Shown one piece after another: positions 6,813 through 12,815 of a stretch of 39,689 nt of DNA. A program made the position numbers and the translations under genes. The stretch spans positions 1-39,689 of IMG/VR virus record IMGVR_UViG_3300050821_003150; one strand, given 5' to 3'. Positions within the stretch are counted from its first letter, which is position 1. Every line of letters starts with the position of its first letter. Origin of the DNA: a virus. The notes under the pieces were generated by a model. The model saw nothing but the letters and a program-made list of their open reading frames with translations, was not told the origin of the DNA and ran no database searches.

Positions 6813-6986
6813 CTACTTGACCTTTGCCAGCTCTTTGTCATGCTCCATCGTAAAGCTGATACAATGCCGGAAAAACTCTGCCTCAGAGCGGAACTGTCTT
6901 TCCGGGCCCACATGAGAGGCAAGCAAATCCTGCAACACCTTGCGATCTTCCTGCCCGAAATAAACCGTCATTCTACCGTCAATCAT
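6813..6986 (-). CDS. Ribbon-helix-helix type small regulator
   Basis: 57 residues. Strand GRMTVYFG (4-11), helix EDRKVLQDLLASH, turn, then helix SEAEFFRHCISFTMEHDKEL: the CopG/Arc-like pattern of dimeric DNA-binding repressors. TGAGG lies 8 bases before the ATG. It is the first gene after the sigma70 promoter at 7025-7053 and could bind the GTTAC/GTAAC dyad over that promoter, i.e. autoregulation (inferred). Confidence 0.65.
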   Translation of the reverse strand: MIDGRMTVYFGQEDRKVLQDLLASHVGPERQFRSEAEFFRHCISFTMEHDKELAKVK

Positions 6987-7024
6987 AATCGTAACCTCAT
7001 TCCAATAGTTTAGTTTACGTTACT

Positions 7025-7053
7025 CTTATACCATGTAACTCCTGTACTGTCAA
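7025..7053 (-). promoter_or_regulatory. Sigma70 promoter with overlapping dyad
   Basis: On the minus strand: TTGACA (7053-7048), 17-bp spacer, TATAAG (7030-7025), nearly consensus. The inverted repeat GTTAC-N11-GTAAC (7039-7019) covers the -10 box. Further GTAAC half sites lie at 7066-7070 and 6991-6995. It drives leftward transcription into the regulator gene starting at 6986 and overlaps the 3' end of the upstream gene. Confidence 0.8.
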
Positions 7054-7916
7054 GATCTTTTTACCGTAACTTTTTCAGCGTCTTTTATCGACGACAAAAT
7101 CATTTTCCTTATATTTTCTTCACTATGTCCGGTCATTTGATCGACGTTAAAGACGACGGCATTAGGGATTCCTGATACGTCGATAGCGTTTTGACGGGTC
7201 ATGCTGGTGCTATGGCCATACCCGCCGCCTCTTTCAATTCCATGATCGCCACGGAACTTGCTTGTTCTTGTTTCCCACCACGAAAAAACCAGACGCCTGA
7301 AAAACCACGTCCGGGTCATTGCCGCCAGCCGGGAAATATCGAACGCACCACCCGCCGTCATATCAATGGCAGTGATATCGGTATCTCTTCCGTCATTCCG
7401 GTAACAGAGATAGAGGGATACCTGAATCCCGGACGCTTTCAGGCCCAGAATGGTCCCTCCTACTCCCACCATCACTTTTTCGTAATCGCTGGCATTGACA
7501 AAACAATTCACCCCGGCACCTAAAACGACGGCAACCCGTCGTGCCCGTCTTTCTGCGTTGTCATCGATCATATCTCCCCACACTTCCGGTTCACCTGAGA
7601 GATAGCGGGATACGTCAATCCAGATCCCCCTGTCAGCCCGGAATACCGGATCAAGTCTAGTCACCTGGCCCATGATCCGGTTTGCGCCGCGAATGATCCC
7701 TTGACGCAAGAGCAAGCCCGTCTGAATATCGCCAGCCAATCCCTTGGTTTTTGCCTCTTCCCAAGTCCCTCCATAAAAACTCTCCCGGTCTTTATCCCTG
7801 GAGCTACGCTCCGAATCTGCCATAGCTGACGGGCCTAGTGCCGCTTTCATAAACGTGCCGTAAGACTCAAAGCGCATAATCCTGCCGGGCCTTCCTGTCA
7901 GCTTGATTTCATGCAC
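7050..7916 (-). CDS. VWA-like partner of the CobS-type ATPase
   Basis: 288 residues with GTG start at 7916, chosen because GGGGGG lies 6 bases upstream and it overlaps the ATPase stop by 8 bases; earlier in-frame ATGs would overlap it by 60-80 bases. Features: RFESYGTFMKAA near the start, WIDVSRYLSGEPEVWGDM, then an alternating strand-helix region (RRVAVVLGAGVNCFVNASDYE, VMVGVGGTILGLKASGIQVSLYLCYR) like a von Willebrand A-type fold without an intact DxSxS site. Phages often place such proteins next to CobS/MoxR-type ATPases, comparable to CobS-CobT or RavA-ViaA pairs. Substrate unknown. Confidence 0.65.
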   Translation of the reverse strand: MHEIKLTGRPGRIMRFESYGTFMKAALGPSAMADSERSSRDKDRESFYGGTWEEAKTKGLAGDIQTGLLLRQGIIRGANRIMGQVTRLDPVFRADRGIWIDVSRYLSGEPEVWGDMIDDNAERRARRVAVVLGAGVNCFVNASDYEKVMVGVGGTILGLKASGIQVSLYLCYRNDGRDTDITAIDMTAGGAFDISRLAAMTRTWFFRRLVFSWWETRTSKFRGDHGIERGGGYGHSTSMTRQNAIDVSGIPNAVVFNVDQMTGHSEENIRKMILSSIKDAEKVTVKRS

Positions 7917-9141
7917 TTTTAACCCCCCGGGCAATCGTCGCCGCTTCAATTTCTGTCTTATTGAACCCATTGGCGACCAGTAAAGCACTCTGGATATAGG
8001 CCCGGGGACTAATCACCAGCTCCGGATACTTGGCCCGATACTCTTTTGCTTTCCCGTCTACCCAGTCCATATGCTCAGAGCACTTATCCCCAAGAATACC
8101 GCCGACAATCGCCAGCGTTAACTTATTGTCGTATTCCCATTCCAGAAATACAAAACGCTCTAAAAACGCACTATCTAACGCGCGTCTTTCCGGATAATAG
8201 ATATCGCCGCCCCGGCCTATTGTGTTCGCGGTACAAATACACACAAAGTCCGGGTGCCGGGCGTATACCCCATGAGGAAAAGCACCGTGTCCGTTTTCGA
8301 GTGCGCTATTAAGGGTAGTAACAAACGAAGCGGAAGCGTTATCAATTTCGTCAAAGCAGAAAACGCCACCCTCTGTATACCGCTTAAAGAACTCCGTCCC
8401 GACATAATCCCCTCCTGCGTGCATGAACCCAAGAGCCCGGCTATCCGGGGTCATGGGGTTGAGTGAACTGTAGCCGAACGGCAAGCCCAATGCGTCTGCT
8501 ACTTGATGGGCTGCTGTACTCTTGCCTGAGCCCGCCGGGCCGTGCATGTAGATATTTAATCTATGCCCATTCGTGTTGCGGGTATTGACCATTTTCAAGA
8601 GTACAGGCAGATCTTCGTGAGCTAAGTCTAATTTCTTTTGCTCTCCATGCCCGTCTTTAATCACGAGCGTCTGGACCATCCGCGAATTGACCGCCCGTTT
8701 TACCTGACTCTCCACCTCTTCGGGTTTTACCAGAATACCGCTAGATACCAGCGTATCGATCTTGTTTTTAACGAGCAATTCTATTTCCGATGTTCGCGCC
8801 GATAGTCCCTCACTTACTAATCGTTCAATCTCGGATTGCTTGCTTTCTAAGGCTCTCTGTAATACGTCTAACGCTCCATTAACGTCAGTTTCCATTTTGA
8901 CAATCTCCTTTTTGCGTTCTTTAAGTTTGAAGTACCGAATTTCTACTTCATAAACGTGTCCCTCAAAACCACTATTCGGCAACCCCTTAATGACCCTCAC
9001 CTCCATAACTCGCAAGCTTGTTAGCTTTACTACTTGGCTGATACTTCCCGGTCCTGTGATACCATATGAGGGTGTTCGTATATCCAGTCCCTCGACAATA
9101 TCGCCTACCTGAAACACCTGATTTTCTATGGCTGATTCCAT
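7909..9141 (-). CDS. CobS/MoxR-type AAA+ ATPase
   Basis: 410 residues from the ATG at 9141 (AAGGAG 9 bases upstream); an ATG at 9186 in the same frame lies within a hairpin and lacks a site. Residues 1-80 form a beta-rich domain (FQVGDIVEGLDI). A coiled stretch follows (about 83-160), then the AAA+ core: GPAGSGKST (201-209), GGVFCFDEID (258-267), CTANT sensor region and LDSAFLERFV arginine-finger region. A perfect AAGGAG before Met at 8895 gives a likely second start for a 328-residue form lacking the N-terminal domain. Such ATPases remodel partner proteins; the partner is probably the next gene. Confidence 0.85.
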   Translation of the reverse strand: MESAIENQVFQVGDIVEGLDIRTPSYGITGPGSISQVVKLTSLRVMEVRVIKGLPNSGFEGHVYEVEIRYFKLKERKKEIVKMETDVNGALDVLQRALESKQSEIERLVSEGLSARTSEIELLVKNKIDTLVSSGILVKPEEVESQVKRAVNSRMVQTLVIKDGHGEQKKLDLAHEDLPVLLKMVNTRNTNGHRLNIYMHGPAGSGKSTAAHQVADALGLPFGYSSLNPMTPDSRALGFMHAGGDYVGTEFFKRYTEGGVFCFDEIDNASASFVTTLNSALENGHGAFPHGVYARHPDFVCICTANTIGRGGDIYYPERRALDSAFLERFVFLEWEYDNKLTLAIVGGILGDKCSEHMDWVDGKAKEYRAKYPELVISPRAYIQSALLVANGFNKTEIEAATIARGVKSA

Positions 9142-9172
9142 GCGCTTGCACTCCTTTTCGTTAGTCTTACAT

Positions 9173-9200
9173 CCCTGCTTTCCCATCCAGAAAAGCAGGG
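9173..9200. other. Intergenic hairpin
   Basis: Perfect 9-bp stem, ccctgcttt/aaagcaggg, with a 10-base loop. On the minus strand it begins 7 bases after the stop of the gene ending at 9208 and precedes the ATPase. No U-tract follows, so it is not a standard terminator; mRNA processing or stability is possible. Confidence 0.7.
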
Positions 9201-9207
9201 GATAAGG

Positions 9208-9534
9208 CTAGACGGATTTAGTACCCGGATCAATCAGGATACGATCTCCTTCGATGATGTAATGCTGATCGACGGGTAGACCATGGACCTGATACAAACG
9301 TCCCCAGAACTCTTTCTTAATCACGTTACCTTGCGCTTCCAGGGCCAGATGCTTCATGTAGAGCAAACTATCCTCTTCGACTATTCTCTTGATCTCTCTA
9401 TCCATTGCTTTTTTAAGGGCCAGCGTTTCAGCGTTGAGCACGGCTACGCTCTCCCACCCGGCGGGTTGAACAGGCTTATCCGTCATTTTCTCGGTCATGC
9501 CTGCGAGCATTTCCAGCAGTTTGTCTTTTTCCAT
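9208..9534 (-). CDS. Hypothetical protein
   Basis: 108 residues from ATG 9534, chosen because GGAGG lies 10 bases upstream and it follows the previous stop by 2 bases. Largely helical: MEKDKLLEMLAGMTEKM, TLALKKAMDREIKRIVEED, LALEAQGNVIKKEFWGRLY, ending in strands (HYIIEGDRILIDPG). No family recognised. It precedes the ATPase pair. Confidence 0.7.
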   Translation of the reverse strand: MEKDKLLEMLAGMTEKMTDKPVQPAGWESVAVLNAETLALKKAMDREIKRIVEEDSLLYMKHLALEAQGNVIKKEFWGRLYQVHGLPVDQHYIIEGDRILIDPGTKSV

Positions 9535-9536
9535 GA

Positions 9537-9875
9537 CTATTTCACCTCCGACATTTTGCGGTTCATCAAGAACTGCGTTAACGCCTGACGCGCGCCCCGC
9601 TGAATCAGTTCCAGAAGATTCGCGAAACCCTCTTCTCTCGTGCATAGCCCGTCATGGATATTCAGCATCCCGTTTATCAGTTCAAAGAAATATTCCGCCG
9701 GATCTAAAAACGGCAGGAGATCGACGGGCCTAACGCTCTCTTTGGATTTCTCCAGCAAACTCTGACAAGCCTGTAAAGACATTCGAGAAAGCAGGAACGC
9801 TCCAATGTCTGACATACCGTTTGCCACCTTTACAAACTCTTCCGATTTTCTATCGTATTGCTTCATTTCTTTCAT
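9537..9875 (-). CDS. Hypothetical helical protein
   Basis: 112 residues, all-helical, with FLLSRMSLQACQSLLEKS, LDPAEYFFELINGMLNIHDG and EGFANLLELIQRGARQALTQFL. GGAGAT lies about 8 bases before the ATG. No homologue recognised. Probably the same transcription unit as the ATPase pair. Confidence 0.7.
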   Translation of the reverse strand: MKEMKQYDRKSEEFVKVANGMSDIGAFLLSRMSLQACQSLLEKSKESVRPVDLLPFLDPAEYFFELINGMLNIHDGLCTREEGFANLLELIQRGARQALTQFLMNRKMSEVK

Positions 9876-9889
9876 TGGTTTTATCTCCT

Positions 9890-10093
9890 TTAATTATCGC
9901 CGGATTCACAACTATTGCCCGCTCCACAATGCGCGTCCTGCCAGCCTTGCGCGTAGCCCTTATTGGCACCGGCTTTGTAGACCTGCGCGAATACCGTGAC
10001 CGTTACGAGAATGACAATGGCAACGGCGATCACTTTTTCAATCGCGCTCCATGCCGGGCGGTCCTCTTCTGCCATTTCTGCTACCGCTCTCAT
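9890..10093 (-). CDS. Small membrane protein
   Basis: 67 residues with one transmembrane segment at about 20-37 (VIAVAIVILVTVTVFAQV) after a charged N-terminus, then AGANKGYAQGWQDAHCG and a short Cys-containing tail. Start overlaps the upstream stop as ATGA. The KGYxQGW motif after a membrane anchor is common in small phage inner-membrane proteins of unknown role. Confidence 0.7.
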   Translation of the reverse strand: MRAVAEMAEEDRPAWSAIEKVIAVAIVILVTVTVFAQVYKAGANKGYAQGWQDAHCGAGNSCESGDN

Positions 10094-10395
10094 GCGTTCA
10101 CCGCCACCCGTTGCAGGATCATCCCATCTTCAAAGGGGATGACCGTACCGGAGCGCATATTGAAGCGCACAAACCATTGACCCATTCTCTGATAGACGGT
10201 AAACCCTAGTCCAAACTGATTACTGGCCTGATTCATTCGCAGTTTTGTGGTATTAGTTCGCCAGCCACCGCTATTCAGTGTGATATGCGCGTCCGAGAAT
10301 TTCACCACGTCTGTGGCGTGATACCGGACAATGGTTAAGATTCCCTCATGCTGGACGCTCGTTGCGACTTTGCCCAAGGTTTGCGTTTGACTCAT
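10090..10395 (-). CDS. Conserved phage hypothetical protein
   Basis: 101 residues, beta-rich. The pattern V-V-x-F...ITLNSGGWRTNTTKLRMNQASNQFGLGFTVYQR...WFVRF...FEDGM is one I recognise from many phage genomes (SGGWRTxTTKxRxNQ). Function not known to me. ATGA overlap on both sides. Confidence 0.8.
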   Translation of the reverse strand: MSQTQTLGKVATSVQHEGILTIVRYHATDVVKFSDAHITLNSGGWRTNTTKLRMNQASNQFGLGFTVYQRMGQWFVRFNMRSGTVIPFEDGMILQRVAVNA

Positions 10396-10493
10396 CGGGC
10401 CACCCCCTGCAATTTTCGGAGCGCGTCCGCATTGACAATCACTTGACCGCCATTGACGTAAAGTATCGTTTTCCAGCCGTGTTGTTTACTCAT
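10392..10493 (-). CDS. 33-residue hypothetical peptide
   Basis: GGAGG lies about 9 bases before the ATG; start and stop overlap both neighbours (ATGA). Sequence starts MSKQHGWKTILYVNGGQVIV and ends LQGVAR. Two strands and a helix. No homologue recognised. Confidence 0.5.
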   Translation of the reverse strand: MSKQHGWKTILYVNGGQVIVNADALRKLQGVAR

Positions 10494-10984
10494 GTTTTGA
10501 ATCCTCCTTTTAATAATTTAATTCCATAGTTAAGGATTTTTATCTGCATCTCTTTTCGCACATCATCATCAGCAGCAGCATCAGCAGCATAAGCATCAGC
10601 AGCAGTATCAGCAGCAGCATCAGCAGCAGCAGCATCAGCATCAGCATAAGCAGCAGCATAAGCAGCATCAGCAGCAGCATAAGCAGCATCAGCAGCAGCA
10701 GCATAAGCATCAGCAGCAGCATCAGCAGCATCAGCAGCATAAGCCCTATTTTCGGGCGTATCATTTTTCAATACAGCCCGCGCCGCCTCAACTGCTTTTC
10801 TTGGGCGTTTATCTTCGGGGTGCCTTTTCTCGAAAATATCGAGCACCTGCTCCGCTGAAAAAATGGCATAAGCTAAACACTGCTTACGCTCCATGACACG
10901 CACTATGAGCCAGTTCGCCCATGACAATTCATCATCAGAGATAAGAGATTCTAAGACGGTCAAGCTATCCGTTTTCTTTACCAT
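10490..10984 (-). CDS. Imm5-like Ala-rich phage protein, probably lacking its first ~20 residues
   Basis: 164 residues. SWANWLIVRVMERKQCLAYAIFSAEQVLDIF and RPRKAVEAARAVL match the phage relatives of the Imm5-type immunity domain. Residues about 81-141 are an Ala/Tyr/Asp/Thr repeat, then a helix (EMQIKILNYGIKLLKGG). In relatives I recall, this core is preceded by a segment like ITxxWLxxKxACxEGxxWF. That segment is encoded just upstream in another frame (10978-11040), so a one-base loss appears to have split the gene. Function in phages unknown; immunity against toxins is a name, not a demonstrated role. Confidence 0.7.
   Translation of the reverse strand: MVKKTDSLTVLESLISDDELSWANWLIVRVMERKQCLAYAIFSAEQVLDIFEKRHPEDKRPRKAVEAARAVLKNDTPENRAYAADAADAAADAYAAAADAAYAAADAAYAAAYADADAAAADAAADTAADAYAADAAADDDVRKEMQIKILNYGIKLLKGGFKT
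10561..10743. repeat. Trinucleotide-type repeat (AGC/CAT/TAA triplets)
   Basis: About 183 bases built of agc, atc, ata triplets, encoding the Ala/Asp/Tyr helix repeats of the Imm5-like protein on the minus strand. Repeat length is likely variable between relatives. The leucine/methionine frame also open here is a by-product of the repeat. Confidence 0.9.
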
Positions 10985-11040
10985 TGCACACCCTCACTAC
11001 AGGCCGATTTTTCAGTCAGCCATTTTTGTGTTATTTCCAA
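10978..11040 (-). pseudogene. Detached N-terminal segment of the Imm5-like gene
   Basis: TTG start with GGAGG 6 bases upstream; product MEITQKWLTEKSACSEGVQW then TAA, overlapping the ATG of the next gene. WLTEKSACSEGVQW is what I expect at the N-terminus of the Imm5-like phage family. Adding one base at the TGGTAAAG junction would join it to the downstream frame (..GVQW-x-KKTDSL..). Either a real frameshift or a base-call error. Confidence 0.6.
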
Positions 11041-11191
11041 GCGTTTCCTCCTTTAACTTTTTTAACTGCTCCGTTGCCCGTAAAACAAAAGCTTTGTTTT
11101 TGAGATCGTGTAACCATGCGCGCTCTGCGTCTGTTAAACGCTCCAGATCTAAGGCTAAGACTCTTTCGAGTAACGTCCTATCAGCACCCAC
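11012..11191 (-). CDS. Small helical protein
   Basis: 59 residues, GTG start overlapping the upstream lipoprotein stop; AAGGG precedes it. Amphipathic helices throughout (LLERVLALDLERLTDAERAW, VLRATEQLKKLKEETL), coiled-coil-like. No family recognised. Confidence 0.55.
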   Translation of the reverse strand: MGADRTLLERVLALDLERLTDAERAWLHDLKNKAFVLRATEQLKKLKEETLGNNTKMAD

Positions 11192-11330
11192 AAGGGCCCT
11201 TATCCGTCACGCACCGGGGACACAACGTATCCGTGGTGCCGGGGAATGTTCCGAGGCCCGCCGTCTGCGATTGCTTTGATTTTTCGCACCCGCAAAAAAG
11301 TAACAGCCCGATAAGCGCGAACGCTTTCAC
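11181..11330 (-). CDS. Putative small Cys-rich lipoprotein
   Basis: 49 residues, GTG directly after the upstream TAA with GGAGG well placed. Signal-like start MKAFALIGLLLFCGCEKS: one Lys, a hydrophobic core, then cysteines at the expected lipidation position, though the lipobox (FCGC) is imperfect. The mature part ends CPRC...CGC, six cysteines in all. It could be an outer-membrane lipoprotein of the o-spanin or superinfection type; neither is shown. Confidence 0.55.
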   Translation of the reverse strand: MKAFALIGLLLFCGCEKSKQSQTAGLGTFPGTTDTLCPRCVTDKGPCGC

Positions 11331-11606
11331 TTATTTCCCCTCCGCTTTGGCGATGGCTTCATCAATATAGTCATACCTATGAGAATCATTCAATTCACGT
11401 CTTGCAGCTTTTAAGGTTTCCAGTAGTTCTTCATGGCTATTGACAGCGCGGACGATGAAGGCGGCGTCTGTTTCCGCTTGCTCTGTCTTTAACCAGAGTG
11501 AACCGATTTCTATTTTATGGTCAAGCGATAGCAAGCGAACCGTTTTACAACTATCGAATGTCCACGGCGTCGGCGTGTGGGCGGGCTTGGCCTTATTCTC
11601 TTTCAT
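11331..11606 (-). CDS. Conserved phage protein with HTPTPW start
   Basis: 91 residues. HTPTPWTFD at 10-18, AAFIVRAVNSHEELLETLKAARREL at about 48-72 and ID-EAIAKAEGK at the end. This HTPTPW...FIVRAVNxHxELL...AIAKAxG layout is a common small phage family of unknown function. AAGGAG lies 8-10 bases before the ATG. Confidence 0.85.
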   Translation of the reverse strand: MKENKAKPAHTPTPWTFDSCKTVRLLSLDHKIEIGSLWLKTEQAETDAAFIVRAVNSHEELLETLKAARRELNDSHRYDYIDEAIAKAEGK

Positions 11607-11621
11607 AGTTTTACTCTCCTT

Positions 11622-11795
11622 TTAATGTAATTTGTGGATTGCCAACGCTTGGACGGGATGGCGCGTTGCCCACTTATACGCATTTGAACGCTTCCAAAGG
11701 AACACAATCGCCTTCTGTTCCTCGGTCAGTTCTTCCCCTAAATCCCATTCGTCCCAAAGGCTTTCTGCTAATTTTACTGCCTGTTTATCATCCAT
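11622..11795 (-). CDS. Small hypothetical protein
   Basis: 57 residues: MDDKQAVKLAESLWDEW, LGEELTEEQKAIVFLWKRS, YKWATRHPVQALAI. GAGAGG is about 9 bases before the ATG. Helical, tryptophan-rich. No family recognised. Confidence 0.6.
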   Translation of the reverse strand: MDDKQAVKLAESLWDEWDLGEELTEEQKAIVFLWKRSNAYKWATRHPVQALAIHKLH

Positions 11796-11825
11796 GGTAT
11801 TACCTCTCTTTTTGAGCCGTTCATT

Positions 11826-11860
11826 GGGACGCTTGAGGCTGAAGGGCCTTCGAGCGTCCC
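11826..11860. other. Intergenic hairpin
   Basis: gggacgct/agcgtccc 8-bp stem extended by an imperfect inner stem (gaggc/gcctt). On the minus strand it begins 9 bases after the stop at 11870. No U-tract follows. Confidence 0.7.
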
Positions 11861-11869
11861 AGGAAGGGC

Positions 11870-12019
11870 CTACGCGAACTTACGCAACACTAAGATTTCA
11901 ACCTGTTCCGTGTTGGGGGGTAGCCCTTCTGTGAGAGCATCCCAAATACCGAGGTCTAAACCATGCTCCGAAAGATCACCTCTTTCAATTACAACCGTAT
12001 TACGCTTTTCCTTTTTCAT
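11870..12019 (-). CDS. Small hypothetical protein
   Basis: 49 residues from ATG 12019 (GGAGGAGG upstream, ATGA overlap with the upstream gene). Sequence includes NTVVIERGDLSEHG and EQVEILVLRKFA. The same frame is open for 53 codons upstream without a usable start (see finding on 12016-12190), so it may be the end of a longer protein. Confidence 0.6.
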   Translation of the reverse strand: MKKEKRNTVVIERGDLSEHGLDLGIWDALTEGLPPNTEQVEILVLRKFA

Positions 12020-12186
12020 GACAGCACCTCCTCCTTTTTTTCTTGATCCAATTTCGCTTGCAACTTCTCCCACTCTTTCAGACAATACAGGTAATACCGC
12101 TTCGATTGCCTGATAGATAATATGAGTATGGATTTTTCCCTCTTCATTCCTTGCATACTCGGAATCAAATCTAACAGTTTAGCCAT
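12016..12186 (-). CDS. Small basic hypothetical protein, frame uncertain
   Basis: 56 residues, start MAKLLDLIPSMQGMKREK, ending KLDQEKKEEVLS; ATGA junction with the next gene. Helical and basic. The overlapping frame (TVRFDSEYARNEEGK...) looks equally protein-like and would be joined to MAK by one extra A, so this frame could be an artefact of a base deletion. Confidence 0.4.
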   Translation of the reverse strand: MAKLLDLIPSMQGMKREKSILILSIRQSKRYYLYCLKEWEKLQAKLDQEKKEEVLS

Positions 12187-12193
12187 ACATCCC

Positions 12194-12224
12194 GTCAGCC
12201 CAAGGCCCTAAAGCCTGGGCTGAC
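12194..12224. other. Intergenic hairpin
   Basis: gtcagccc/gggctgac 8-bp stem extended by aggc/gcct with one bulged base, 6-base loop. It starts 10 bases after the stop at 12235 on the minus strand. No U-tract. Confidence 0.75.
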
Positions 12225-12234
12225 TGGTCTAGGG

Positions 12235-12450
12235 CTATTCTCCGTATTCGTTCAAGGAATGGTCACGGTCAAAGCGGTCCTCACACGCATTGATCCGGTC
12301 CTGCTCACGCTGACACGGTGGGCAAAGTTCTCCGAACTGATTTGGCGTTTCACACTCAGGACACATTTGAACGCTGTCATCATAATCCGGTTCACCATCA
12401 GTATCCGGTTCCAATTCCATTAACAAATCACCATTTGGAAACATTCTCAT
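12235..12450 (-). CDS. Small acidic zinc-ribbon protein, first gene of the minus block
   Basis: 71 residues from ATG 12450, since AAGGG is 6 bases upstream of it; an ATG at 12456 touches that site. Acidic N-terminal half (ELEPDTDGEPDYDDS), then CPEC and CPPC (zinc ribbon), then charged helix. It is the promoter-proximal gene of the leftward transcript. Possibly a small regulator or inhibitor of a host protein; not shown. Confidence 0.7.
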   Translation of the reverse strand: MRMFPNGDLLMELEPDTDGEPDYDDSVQMCPECETPNQFGELCPPCQREQDRINACEDRFDRDHSLNEYGE

Positions 12451-12477
12451 CACCATCCCTTCTATAATACCATTAAT

Positions 12478-12566
12478 TTAATGTAAGGTAAGTATACCAG
12501 TGTAGGAGATGAAGTCAAGGGAATAATGAGTAAAACCATGGGTCTAAAGACTCATAATTACATTAA
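12478..12566. promoter_or_regulatory. Paired 9-bp operator candidates
   Basis: TTAATGTAA at 12478-12486 and its exact reverse complement TTACATTAA at 12558-12566 flank the leftward promoter. Each is itself nearly palindromic (TTA-N3-TAA). Candidate binding sites of a repressor in the divergent region. Confidence 0.45.
12491..12518 (-). promoter_or_regulatory. Leftward sigma70 promoter of the early block
   Basis: On the minus strand: TTGACT (12518-12513), 16-bp spacer, TATACT (12496-12491). It lies 41 bases upstream of the first minus-strand start and should drive the long leftward operon. Confidence 0.7.
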
Positions 12567-12644
12567 GTTACTGGCATGATAAGTATCGATTGGACCCATA
12601 ATAATGCGTTAAATTGAATCCTGGAGCGTGTGGGAAAGTATAAA

Positions 12645-12674
12645 TTGACGCTACAATCGTTTTTAGAGTAATAT
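12645..12674 (+). promoter_or_regulatory. Rightward sigma70 promoter
   Basis: TTGACG (12645-12650), 18-bp spacer, TAATAT (12669-12674). The expected start site is near 12681, upstream of a terminator at 12713-12742 and of the ATPase gene at 12816. Confidence 0.65.
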
Positions 12675-12712
12675 GGGCCTATGGGTTCACGCACACTCTT
12701 AAACGATACGCT

Positions 12713-12742
12713 CCGACGGTGATACTCTCCGTCGGTATTTTT
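12713..12742 (+). terminator. Intrinsic terminator in the leader of the rightward transcript
   Basis: Stem ccgacgg/ccgtcgg (12713-12719 with 12729-12735), 9-base loop, then tatttttat. A 13-codon frame ATG 12681 to TGA 12720 (MGSRTLLNDTLRR) ends at the loop, so attenuation linked to translation is conceivable. Confidence 0.7.
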
Positions 12743-12744
12743 AT

Positions 12745-12792
12745 GCCTCTCCTTGCCGGATATCGTGTGCGCCGGACCCATCGGGGAGAGGC
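12745..12792. other. Large hairpin before the ATPase gene
   Basis: gcctctcc/ggagaggc 8-bp stem enclosing a ccgg/ccgg inner stem. It lies between the leader terminator and the ribosome site of the gene at 12816. With the terminator it forms a structured leader of unknown regulatory use. Confidence 0.6.
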
Positions 12793-12815
12793 ATTGAAAT
12801 TTTGCGGGGGAATTT

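Noticed and set aside
10540-10764. Leu/Met-rich frame on the minus strand
   Set aside because: It is the shifted reading of the triplet repeat in the Imm5-like gene; composition is pure repeat by-product.
12179-12190. Stop-codon reassignment (MYG-TAA-TVRFD...)
   Set aside because: TAA, TAG and TGA all end genes at tight overlaps across the window, so the standard code applies; a base deletion explains this site better.
12563-12781. Minus-strand frame in the control region
   Set aside because: It crosses the promoter, terminator and hairpin, and its product looks random.
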